NCBI GenBank assembly: GCA_032622095.1
Contig: CP136067.1
Span: 133,367,990-133,431,989, forward strand
Reading direction: 5' to 3'
Source of the DNA: Siphonodentalium dalli
Lineage: Eukaryota; Mollusca; Scaphopoda; Gadilida; Siphonodentaliidae
Length of the DNA stretch: 64,000 nt
The position numbers and the translations under genes were made by a program. Below, piece after piece: positions 9,741 through 19,888 of the stretch. The stretch's first letter is position 1; each line of letters starts with the position of its first letter. The notes under the pieces are model-generated. The model saw nothing but the letters and a program-made list of their open reading frames with translations, made no database searches and was not told the origin of the DNA.

Positions 9741-10889
9741 TCTATCTCAATTTGATTGTACAATATAGCTAAATATTTCTTCAATATCCCATCCTTTCTG
9801 CCAGAATTTTAAGTTTTTTTCTTCTTGTTGATTGTTGGAGTTGTCCTGATCTGTAAACCAAATAATAGTATAATACTGTGCAACCATAGTGAAGTCATTT
9901 CTATTATTTATAATAGATAAACGTAATATTAATATATCTAATCTCAGATAAATTTCAATTATGTTTATGTTCAAAAGATTATAAAGTCTGCATGAATATA
10001 AAGAAAAATATTATTATTAAGTGCCAAATTGGTTACACTCTTTTGTTGTATTCTGTGGTTCAAACCACAGGTGCCAATATACTATCGGCATAGTACCAGT
10101 GACCAAGATAACTAATTTTCCAATTTAGTAGGGATATTGCCAGTTTGTGTGCCTTTCCCAAAATCAGACTTGTGAGCCTCGTTACTGGTTTAGTACATAT
10201 TGGTATATCCAGGATCTCAAACCATTCATTTGTTGCATATATTCGGTTGAGTATAAAAGGATATGGTCCCATAAATGGCCGGATTTAGTGTACAGTACCC
10301 TTTTAACAAAACCTATTATTTTTTTAATTAATTTTTTTTTTTTTTAGATCAAACAGACAGACAGATCATTCTTTTTATATATATATAGATTAAAATAAAA
10401 AAGAACTCAATCTAGTTTTGCATGTACATGTACTTGTTGATGATAGTTGTACAAACTTTTCTAAAATTTATATTATTTCACATGAACCTCCCTCAAAGGC
10501 CTTGAGTCCCTGTAACCAGTGGGATTACCTTCAAGTGATTGTGGAAATAAAGTTACTTCCTTATTACCTGACTTAATCACCCTTTAACTTGGAACATTAT
10601 ACAGGAAAGAATCATTTGTGTTACCTTTTGATGACTAAACATTCACTGAGGAGTAGAGTAATTCACTATTAGTTAATTTAGGTAATGTTCAGATATTACT
10701 AGTATGTTAAAAAAAACAGCTTTAGGCCGTTTGTTGGACTAATTATGTAAAAATCCCTTCCAAATGACTAAATAAGAATGCTATACCTCTTATGTGCATG
10801 TATTATCAGAACATCTCCACAACATTATTAATAGATCATTAAAATGTATTTATTAAACGGTCTAATGTAATCTGATCTTTATGTTTCAG
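9741..10889 (+). other. Rest of the last FANCB-like intron
   Basis: AT-rich, with a T run (about 10318-10345) and a short TA run (10377-10390). No exon or element recognised. Confidence 0.5.
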
Positions 10890-11268
10890 GGATAATAAGC
10901 AGCTACAACATGCGGTAAGATTCCTGTATAATGTCCTTCCTGATGATCTAATCATCGAAAATGTAAAGCTTGGCCAATCAGAAAAACAGTGTCTAATATC
11001 GGCAGCAAGGAAAGAAGTCAACTTCATGAAAGGTGTCTCGAAAAAACTTCTGAAAGAGAAATCTGTGAGAGAGGACAGACTTGGTTTTGTTGGAGACCAT
11101 GATGTCAAACGAAGCAAACTGTCAGTTAACGAGGTCCGTGATGAGTTTAATGCAATGAAACAGACATCATTACAATCCTCCCATCTCACTGTTGCTCAAG
11201 AAGAAATGAAGGAAATCACCGATGTTCAAAAATCAACAGACACATGTTTTATCAAGCATGCACATTAG
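10890..11268 (+). CDS. FANCB: FANCB-like, terminal coding exon
   Basis: The acceptor is ATGTTTCAG (10881-10889). The first G completes the Arg codon from the previous exon. The exon encodes DNKQLQHAVRFLYNVLPDDL, which aligns well with vertebrate [20 protein letters not shown], then a long, charged, probably helical tail rich in Lys and Glu that ends CFIKHAH before TAG. Length and composition match the helical C-terminus of FANCB. The first downstream AATAAA (11400-11405) lies inside a MITE-like repeat, so the polyadenylation signal may be repeat-derived. Confidence 0.78.
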
Positions 11269-11299
11269 ACATCCCGTAAACATTTGTGAGAGAGAGAGT

Positions 11300-11460
11300 T
11301 CTGAGAAATAGAGGATCTCTAATGAGTCGCAATTCTGTACAAAATGTATTAACTAAGTGCGCTTTAGCTAGACTCGAATCAAATTTAGTCAACGAGGTTA
11401 ATAAATTGTGTATAGAATTGCGATGAGTTTGAGATCCATTTTATCACATAATCACATTTT
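11300..11460. repeat. Foldback MITE-like repeat (GAGGATCTC...GAGATCC...TATCACAT), copy 1
   Basis: Inverted ends AATAGAGGATCTCTAATGAG and GAGTTTGAGATCCATTTTATC bracket an internal AGTCAACGAGGTTAATAAATT block. Related copies are at 11975-12160 and 22675-22800. It lies in the presumed 3' UTR of the FANCB-like gene and supplies the first AATAAA. Confidence 0.55.
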
Positions 11461-11974
11461 AGCAAGGAAAAACGATCTCGAAAATATTTATTTCCATATT
11501 ACAAGAGGAAGTAAAGACACCTTCAAGAAATTATAGTTCCATTTTAAATGTGTCTTTTCATGTTGACAACCGACAAAGTATGGATGCGAAAAAACCATAC
11601 ATGTTCATATAAACAAAGATAAATAACTCTAGAATGGAACACATCTTATCACCAATGATTATCTCATATTTATTTATTTCCTTATCACAACCAAAGAGAA
11701 AGTAAAGACATGGTCAAGAAAAAATATAGTTACATTTCAAATGTGTCTTTTCGTGTTGACAATGTTGTTCAACCAACATTATCACCCAGGTTTATTTCAC
11801 AGTCAACACTAAATAACCCAGCACAAATCGAATATCATAATACATGTATATTCTAATTAACATAATAATAAAGTTCCAGCATTGACATCAATATCATTGC
11901 CCTAAGCTCTTACGTAACTGCATGTGGTGATAATACACATGTGTCTTACTAGAAAATATGAGGCCAGGTTTAGG
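11461..11974 (+). repeat. Directly repeated intergenic block
   Basis: Two diverged copies (about 11480-11580 and 11665-11770) share AAGAGGAAGTAAAGACAxC and ATTTxAAATGTGTCTTTTC. A third copy follows the related MITE at 22860-22925, so this block probably belongs to the same mobile family. Confidence 0.5.
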
Positions 11975-12160
11975 GGATAATTATGTGATAAATAGAGGAT
12001 CTCACATGAGTTTCTATTTTATACGGAATTTATCAACCGAGTTCACTAAATTCGATTTGAGCCGAGGTTTACCGAGGCTCAAATAGAATTTAGTGGACGA
12101 GGTTGATAAATTACGCATAAAATAGGACGAGTGTGAGATACTTTTTATCACATGATCAAA
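11975..12160. mobile_element. Foldback MITE, copy 2 of the GAGGATCTC family
   Basis: TGTGATAAATAGAGGATCTC at the left pairs with the right end GAGATACTTTTTATCACA. The centre is a second palindrome around GAGCCGAGGTTTACCGAGGCTC. No coding capacity. No clear target duplication was identified. Confidence 0.65.
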
Positions 12161-12330
12161 TAAACGCGAAGCAATGCGAAATATCCATCGAAAACAACGA
12201 TAATAAACTGCAGCGATCGCAAGTCATTTGAAGAACGATGTGACATCATCGCACGCGCTGATATTAAACGTGTCTATTACCGATAATTATGAAACTGCTT
12301 TTATGGCCAAATTATGTGATAAACCCTGTT

Positions 12331-13810
12331 CTATGATAGCTAGATTTTAAATATATTATATATATCATTGTGTCCACAATTACAACAAAACCCTGTTTAA
12401 AAACAACAAATAGTCTATTTTTTAATATAATATAGATAACACTGAAGATTGGGTATGTTATTTGTCTATAAAGACAAAATAGATTGGTTTATTTCTGATG
12501 CAGCCAAACGTAGTTCTCCCTCTTGGTACACTCCGAAGATTTCTGTTCTAAAAACTGCCCTTTTTACTTTTATTGGGGATGAAATATTGGGTGATAAACA
12601 AACTCCAATGATTACGCCAAGAATACTCACTGTAATAATTTGTTTATAACATTGACGCCTTTTTCTTCTTTTTGGGATATAAAATGTGTGAAAAGAAAAT
12701 AACTAATTATGGCATGATTATTTGCTATTCTATTCTGAATACCTCAGTAGAGTGTTCCATATCACTTTAAAGGGGATCATGTTCTTTGAAGTGGGTTCAT
12801 GCATAATGAAATAAATTTGATAAAAGTTTGTAAGACAACTTAATACTGTCATCAACAAATATTTACATACTAAGTGTAATTATCACTAAATCCAGCATTC
12901 CTATTGGTCGGCACCCACGTGACTAGTTGCAATTATTTCTCAGTGAACGCGCAACAGGTCATAACTGCAGTCCCATAATTACATCAACGCGTCATCGGTT
13001 TCGGAAAGAAGAACGCGTAATGTTTTGGGCGCATTTGGACTCGCACAGGATTGACTTAATAAATCATGTTTCAATATAAAGAGCCTCGTTGTTCCTGTTA
13101 ACTTTGCCAAGGGCGCTATGAGATATTTTGGGCTGGTTTTGTCACGATACACTTTTCGATTTAAAAACATTTACAAAAGTGGCTTTTTCGCTAAATGTAT
13201 ATAAATATAAGGATTAACTGTCATGTGGACTGTTTTTATGGAGATGTAACTGCGAGGTGAGTGGTCATAACTTGTGTAAAACCCGAATTATGTACATGTA
13301 AAAATAGTTCGAATTTGTTATTACTTTCATTACTAACAATTCTCCACAAACGAGATTTTGCATATCAAAACTGTTGTTAAGCAAACATTATTGTTACAGT
13401 GACATTACCAATCAAAGTACAATGAATCCAATAAAATACTATAGTGTAATCAAAACTTGATGGCAAACATTGCAATGACAAATATTTTGAAAATCATATG
13501 CAGACACAACAAAAATATTTGAACTTACTACAGGATTAGCAATGTTTGTTGACAAATCAGTGTAACAGTTTTGTTTACATAACAATAGCTTCAACATGCG
13601 ATATCTATCAATAATAAATATAAGAACAAAGTTTATCTATTTCTCCATGTTCTTCTTGGTGCTGATGTTTTTACATACTTTTATGCATTCGCACATTTGC
13701 TCCTCTGCCTTGGACCCGTTTAATTGATAGGAGCTTTTCCAGATTAACATGTATTAATTTGTATCAATCGGAATCTACATAAAACTTGTTAGGAAGAGAT
13801 AAGCACTATT
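12331..13810. other. Intergenic stretch without a supported gene
   Basis: AT-rich. Around 12895-13030 the composition changes and there is a CCAAT-type box (CTATTGG) next to a CACGTGAC E-box, followed by a 62-codon minus-strand ORF (12979-13170). This may be a promoter or first exon, but I recognise no protein. Confidence 0.35.
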
Positions 13811-13814
13811 TTAA

Positions 13815-14206
13815 CGCTTTACCCAACAGAACGGCCCTGTGCCAATGCATTCTCTTATATATGCGAGTCGATCATAGGTCGCCTCGCATATATAAGAGAA
13901 TGCATTGGCTTAACACATTAAAAATTATAAAATTGTTAAAGAATGTAAGAAAAAATGGTAAAAAGTGTTAAAAAAAGATTTTGTTTAGGCCAATGCATTC
14001 TCTTATATATGCGAGGCGACCTATGGTCGACTCGCATATATAAGAGAATGCATTGGCACAGGGCATAACTGTAACCATCACAATGTGGTCAATGAGCCGG
14101 TTCCAATGATATCCATATTTGTATGGTGTTATTGAGACAGACCCAAGATATTTTAGGCTGTTGAAGCTTTATTTGGCCGGTTTTGGCCGGTTTGTTGGGT
14201 AAAGGG
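13815..14206. mobile_element. piggyBac-type MITE with twin hairpins, copy 1
   Basis: Flanked by TTAA (13811-13814 and 14207-14210), with ends CGCTTTACCCAACA and TGTTGGGTAAAGGG. It contains two near-perfect hairpins of about 80 bp (about 13844-13909 and 13990-14057) made of AATGCATTCTCTTATATATG and its complement around a GACC-TA-GGTC-type loop. The copy at 47222-47614 has the same layout in opposite orientation. Confidence 0.85.
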
Positions 14207-14585
14207 TTAAGGGATTTGGTTGCGAAATAAAAAAATGGCAACGATAATAACTTCTATGAAATTTTTCATTACTGCCTAATGGAGAAATGCTTACATCACA
14301 TTTCTTTACATTTATATTAGTAGTAGTACATTTTGGAAATTTCCTGTGATTTGTCGGTTGCTGCATATTGATACTTGGCATTTTTACAAGAGTTCTGTGG
14401 ATGTGATGGCTTTAGAATGTAAGTTAATTTTGATAACGAGAGAGATGACAGATCCTTGTGCAATCTCTGCAAATTGAATAACTCAGCTATTTCAACAAAT
14501 TCAACTCTTCGCAATAAATCACTGAATATCAATTGAAACAGTTTTAATCCTATACTAAATGGTTTTTGCCATTATTAAACGTATA

Positions 14586-14720
14586 CATTGGAACAGTCTA
14601 TTATTTATTTGGAAGGGTGTTCAGGTAATAAAAGCAGACTGCAGACAGACAAAAAGATAATACAAGTGCAGAAGGATTCATATTCATTGGTGGGAAATTT
14701 TCAGATAATAAGTTGTGCAA
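14586..14720 (+). repeat. Interspersed repeat, about 135 bp, copy 1
   Basis: Shares GAACAGTCTATTATT, AAGCAGAC and TTTTCAGATAATAAG blocks with about 17843-17972 (inverted), 19366-19495 (inverted) and 47013-47140. It often lies beside other elements of this window. Class unknown. Confidence 0.55.
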
Positions 14721-14799
14721 CACCCACATTTAAGGTCATCAGCTTGCTTTAGACATTTCCAAAGTTTCTAGGGATATTATAGTTATTATTGTTGCCATT

Positions 14800-15755
14800 A
14801 TTAGCTCAACTTGATGAAGTCAAGCTTGAGCTATTGCCATGAGTTGGCGTCCATCAACAATTTCCTTTGGCTCACCCTACAGGCAACATCCCTCATCAGA
14901 TCCTCACCAAGCTTCATATGGATCTTCGGGTGACCTCTAGATGTGAGCCATCAATTTTTTCCGAAATTTGTTTAAAAACATGGCCGCCAGCAGCCATTTT
15001 GGATTTCAAATTTGAATCCATCGGCACACCTTGCAGCCCGCATTTATTGAAGGAATGTTTTGAAAATTTACAGGCATGTTTAGGATCACCTCTAGATGGG
15101 AGCTATCGATTATGAATGATTTTGATGAAAAACATGGCCGCCAGCAGCCATCTTGCATTTTATTCTTTACATGACTAAATCCTTTACAGACCACATCCCT
15201 CATCTGATCGCCACCAAACTTTAAATGGATCTTCAGAACAACTTCTAGATGGGAGCCATCGATTATTTCTGAAATGCGTTAAAAAACATGGCCAGCAGCA
15301 GCCATCTTGGATTTCAAATTTGATCCATCTGAAGAATTGTTTTTAAATTTACAGGCATGATTAATTAGCATCACCTCTAGATGAGATCTATCAAAATTGA
15401 AAAAGTTTCGATGAAAAACATGGCCCCCGGCAGCCATCTTGTAACTTACTATTAGCATGACTGAATCCTTTGGCACACATCACAGACCACATCTCTCATC
15501 CAGTCATCACCAAACTTGATATGCATCTTCCAAATTTGTTAAAAAACATGGCCACCTGCATCCTTGAATTTAACATTTGAATCCATCGGCACACCCTGCT
15601 TCCCACATTTATTGGAGAAATGTTTGAAATGAAAATAATTTCATTTACACAATACAATCCAGTTACTGAAACTTTTTTACTTTCCTTCTTCTATATCATT
15701 CTATTGACTGCTCAGCATAAAATTATTAATGCATCCCCAAGTTGAGCTACAGTGT
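14800..15755 (+). repeat. Long repeat: terminal hairpin plus degenerate tandem units with AACATGGCCGCCAGCAGCCAT
   Basis: It opens with the hairpin AGCTCAACTTG...CAAGCTTGAGCT and closes with CAAGTTGAGCTAC near 15750. Between are about four diverged units (spacing 150-230 bp), each with a CTCATCxGATC block, an ACCTCTAGATGxGAGC block and AACATGGCC. A partial inverted copy is at 15840-15930. Non-coding in all frames. Confidence 0.6.
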
Positions 15756-15939
15756 CATTAACTCTTTCATTCTATATCATTTGGGATGGAATTAAGAGTA
15801 ATATCATGCTGCTAGTACTGTTATAATTCTTCAATGGTGATCCTAATCATGCCTGTAAATTTTCAAAACAATTCTTCAATATATGCAAGCTGCAGGGTGT
15901 GCCGATGGATTCAAATTTGAAATTGAATTATCACCCACA

Positions 15940-16150
15940 AACAGCTTGGCGGGAATATAGAAATGGATTTAATTCGTCTGTCCATAACCACATTGGTGCT
16001 TTCTATCTCAGCCAGCATAAGATGGATGAATGATCTTCAGTATTCTCACGAACCACAATGATGGAAGAGATATCCACATGGAACATTCGTCCATTCAATT
16101 ATTGCAGAGATAGAGTGAAAATGCGTCTTTCCCAACATTGGATCAATGTA
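15940..16150 (-). repeat. Degenerate repeat with GATATCCAxATG...GTCCATTCA
   Basis: A related block (ATATCCA... GTCCATTCA or GTCCAGTCA) recurs at about 16440-16490 and 16595-16645. The minus strand is open for short stretches but shows no recognisable protein. Confidence 0.4.
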
Positions 16151-16419
16151 TAGTGATGCCCTAAATAATCGACTCCTTAACCACAGCAAAATTATGGGTA
16201 ACTTTTCAGGATTTAGTCGGAAATATGGCTTGTTGCCATTCATCGGAAAGCTCTCAATGAGATTTAAATTAGTCTGAAATATGGCTTGTTGCCATTCATC
16301 GGAAAGCTCTCAGTGCGAGCTTTCCGATGAATGGCAACAAGCCATATTTCAGACTATATCCTGAAAAGTTACCCATAATTCTGCTGTGGTTAAGGAGTCG
16401 ATTATTTAGAGCATTACTG
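16151..16419. mobile_element. Tc1/mariner-type foldback MITE, copy 5
   Basis: TAGTGATGCCCTAA...TTAGAGCATTACTG between TA sites (16149-16150 and 16420-16421). The core GAAATATGGCTTGTTGCCAT is present twice on the left arm, so this copy carries an internal duplication. Confidence 0.8.
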
Positions 16420-16689
16420 TATCTCAGTCCTGAGGCAGCACAAAGGGAACAATATCCACAAGTAATAGGCTTTGTCCATTCATTTCGTCATTTATGGCCC
16501 TTTAAGTGTATAATTCATCCATCTCTTGTATCTTCGTCATCTTAGATCGGATGTAACTGATCTTTGATATATTCATTAACCACAACTGTTACCACATTGG
16601 GATAAAGGATATCCATAATATGTAACAGGTTCCGTCCAGTCATTGCAGGCCAGAATATACCTTCTATGACTCGAGCTTTCTGAAATTTT

Positions 16690-16790
16690 GTGAAAACCCT
16701 GTGGTAATGTATTCTCTTATAATTATGTGAGTCTCCCATAGGGAGCCTCGCATATATAATAGAAAACATTGGCCTAACAATATTTACCTT
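16690..16790 (+). repeat. Decayed fragment of the twin-hairpin piggyBac family
   Basis: GTATTCTCTTATAATTATG and GCCTCGCATATATAA resemble one hairpin of the element at 13815, with several changes. It is followed by GGCCTAACAATATTTACCTT, which also follows the fragment near 55470. Confidence 0.5.
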
Positions 16791-17079
16791 GACTGTGCAG
16801 CTTCCGTCATGAAAGGGTTAAAACATCTTTTGAATCTGCATCAGAAAATTAATGACAAGTAACAAGTGCATGTATTTGTAATGAGACCGACAAATCTATG
16901 ACAGTAGTTTTTATAAGGTGATTTTAATTTTGAGGCACGCATAATTTACGTGACCAAAGGAACACAGTCGCAACTAGTTCACTCTACTCATAAATTGACA
17001 TTTTCTTTACTAAAAACTCAGTGACGAGTAAATATTCAGCTAAAAGTTCAACAACCGACCATAGGCATTTATTGTCCCC

Positions 17080-18020
17080 CGAAAAATATATTTTTGGGGG
17101 ACTATTGTAATCAGCACCATCCGTCCGTCCATCCGTCCGTGCATCCCATCGTCGTACCGTGCGTCCATGGGTTTGAACCGATGTTCTTTGATGGAGTTAT
17201 TTCCCTTTTTTTCAACTCTTTTTTTACTTAGAAAATTTCTCAGTTTTTTTGGTTTCCGGATGATATCTCAAGTTTGGATCCTTTAATTGTAAATACCGTT
17301 TTTATATGGATCAGTCATATCAAGATACAGGTTGAGTTCGAATTTGAGTTTGATCCGATGATTTTTCCTAGAGTTATGGACTTTTTTCGACTTAGAAAAT
17401 TAAATTTTCTTCTTTTTTCTTTGGTTTCCGGATGATAACTCAAGTTTGGATTGTTTAATTGGAAATTCTGTTTTTTTTTGTGGGTCGTTCATAACAAAAT
17501 ACAGGTCAAGTTCGAATTTGAGTTTGATCCAATGATTTTTCCCAGAGTTATGGGCCTTTCGACTTTGAAAAACATTTTTTATAATTTTCTGTATGAGGGT
17601 ACCTTCATGGTGTAATCAACTCCTACAGTTTTTATCGTAGATATTTGAAACTTCAGGTTATTGTTACCCACATATTGGAGATGTGCAACATGTATATAGA
17701 TGACGGAAAAATTATTTTTTTACGGAATTATTAACCCTTTCGACTTAGAACATTTCAACATTTTTTTTAATTTCTTTAACAAAGCGGCATCAACTTGCCA
17801 CGTTGTCAGGGGACACTGTGGTCGGCCGACCTTTTATTCATTGTTGAACTTATTATCTGAATATTTCCCACCAATAGGAATCCTTCTGCACTTATTGTCT
17901 TTGTGTCTGTCTTCTGCACGTATTTTCTTAGCACCCCTCCCGATGAATAATAGACCATTTCAATGTATACTTTAATAATAACTTATTTCCCTATAATTCA
18001 TATAGTCAGTGGAGGGTGTC
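17080..18020 (+). repeat. Long interspersed repeat with terminal hairpin and (CCGT)n
   Basis: It begins TGTCCCCCGAAAAATATATT then TTTGGGGGAC, a hairpin, followed by CCGTCCGTCCATCCGTCCGT. Two tandem units follow (about 17250-17400 and 17420-17570) with TTTGGTTTCCGGATGATA and GAGTTTGATCC. It ends near GTGTCACACCTTG. The same plan is seen at 9282. An inverted copy of the 14586-type repeat lies inside at 17843-17972. Confidence 0.5.
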
Positions 18021-19015
18021 ACACCTTGTTTATAGTATGCGGGGATCGGGTAATTTTAATGTGGTACGCAGGATTCATGCCCCTCTAGATCTGTTAACTG
18101 GTGGTCAGGATTCATATGTCCATTTTAACCGGTATTCAAGATTCAACATCAAGCATGCGGCTTTTATATCATCAAATTGTTCAAATTTTTATTATTTCTT
18201 AGCCAGATTGACATATTTTTATTAATTCATCTCATACATCTTGATGTGTTGTGGGCATTAGGTCAGCATATGTGTAAAAATTATAATATTAAGTTGAAAT
18301 AACCATGACTTGTAGTCTATATTTTCGCAGAATTCACCCCTATCTGTTAACTGGTGTTCATCATTCATGGGGGGGGGGGGTGACTCCCTCATACTGTTAT
18401 ATGACATATATCCTAATGATGTAAACATATTAGAGCTTTTAAAGATGATATACCTCTTTCCCGAAAATTTAGTATATCAGGGACATAAAACAATAGTCAG
18501 ATATTCCAGCCAATTATGCAGCATTACATTAGAAAATATTTTTTTCCCAAATATTTTTATCCCAATTGGGACAGAAAATGTGGCTATTTTTAGAACATTG
18601 TGTTGAAAATCTATCTTTTAAAAGGACTTTTAAGTAAGAATATATGTAATACAAAATGTTTCTTGTCTGTTTTGGGGAATGATAACATGCCTTCAAAACA
18701 AGTTTCATAGGAATTTTGTTGTTGTTGGAAGTGGTGCCGGAAAGAGACAGCATCTTTAATAGTTTATAAATAAATACATTGTTATAACTTCTTAGTGACT
18801 GTGTTATCCTGTCTGTATATCTCTGTTTATATGAAAAAAATTATTCTTAGGCAACAGCAATTTAATAGCCTGGTTTTTAAATCTATTCTACAACGTAATT
18901 ACCCACATATTTTGCAAAACAAAACTGTTTATTGCTTGGCAAGCCTTGGTTTACAATCAAATCTTCACAAAAATATAAACCATGTGAATAGAAATTATTC
19001 GACTATATAAATATA
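18021..19015. other. Intergenic stretch
   Basis: A short block (TCTGTTAACTGGTGxTCA) is repeated about 265 bp apart at 18088 and 18346, followed by a G run at 18369. No gene recognised. Short ORFs here lack support. Confidence 0.4.
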
Positions 19016-19365
19016 TTATGTACTTGTTCGGGTGCGTGAAACTGGTAAGTTAGTATTCAGGTGCTATGCCAACTGGAGGAATGTAGCGATCTACTAGCAT
19101 CACCGAAAATCTCAAACAAATCGACCATACCATTCCATAGAAAACATCGTCTGAACTGCGCTAAATTGTAAATATTTACTACTCGAATCGGGACGCATCT
19201 ATCGGCGATAAACTAACGAGAACGATTTCGCCATCGGCAGTCACGGCATTTAATTAATATATAAGAATGACGGCGTGTGTTGTCAATATTAGTAAAAATA
19301 ACTACTTTGAACAAGATTATTCTCCGTTTCTATTTGATCACCCTACCGGAGTGTTCACATCACTT
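19016..19365 (+). repeat. Interspersed repeat, about 350 bp, copy 1
   Basis: Nearly collinear with 49377-49745 over its whole length: TATGxACTTGTTCGxGTGCG at the start, AAATCGACCAxACCAxTCCAT in the middle and CTTTGAxCAAGATTATTCTC near the end. Same orientation in both places. No coding capacity. Probably a transposon of unknown class. Confidence 0.7.
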
Positions 19366-19500
19366 TAACTTATTATCTAAACATTTCCCACCAATGGATA
19401 TGAATAATGCTGCCGTTGTATTATCTGTTTTTCTGTCTGTTGCGTTTTTATCTAAACGCCCTTTAAATGAATAACAGACTGTTCCTATGTTTACTTTTAT
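19366..19500 (-). repeat. Interspersed repeat of the 14586 family, copy 3
   Basis: Inverted relative to 14586-14720, with TAACTTATTATCTAAACATT and AACAGACTGTTCC. It abuts the 350 bp repeat. Confidence 0.5.
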
Positions 19501-19707
19501 AACTGAATGGGAGAATCCATTCAGTATAGAAAGGGTTAATTATTTCCCCCCCCCCCCCTCTTGCGTCTACTTTTCCCCACCCGAATATTCGTAAACCAGG
19601 CTATAATATTGATGTGGTCTTATCTTATTTTATTTTATGTGACAGCTGGTGGATCTGATTGTCTCAGTATTAAACAAACAAGGAAACAAACTATAACATG
19701 TAGTTGC

Positions 19708-19807
19708 ATAATCACACGGCACAATCGTTTCGACGATTCTACGACCAATTCCACGATTCTGCGGCTTGACAACCACAGTGCTACGGCGGTTTAACGATTC
19801 TGCGACC
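19708..19807 (+). repeat. Left member of a widely spaced inverted pair
   Basis: The 100 bp from ATAATCACACGGCACAATCG to AACGATTCTGCGACC is matched almost exactly, inverted, by 24981-25080. Internal motif: CGATTCTxCGxCC repeated. See the partner entry. Confidence 0.75.
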
Positions 19808-19888
19808 AGGCTGATGCGATAAACACGAAAAAAACATTGAGAAATGAATAATTCCAGAAATACGGACAGGAATGTACCATATATTATA

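Noticed and set aside
12979-13170. 62-codon minus ORF beside a CCAAT box and an E-box
   Set aside because: Interesting context but no recognisable protein and no clear splice site; kept only as a note in the intergenic entry.
14200-14215. Telomere-like GGGTTAAGGG strings
   Set aside because: Single occurrences that are the terminus and TTAA target of a transposon, not an array.
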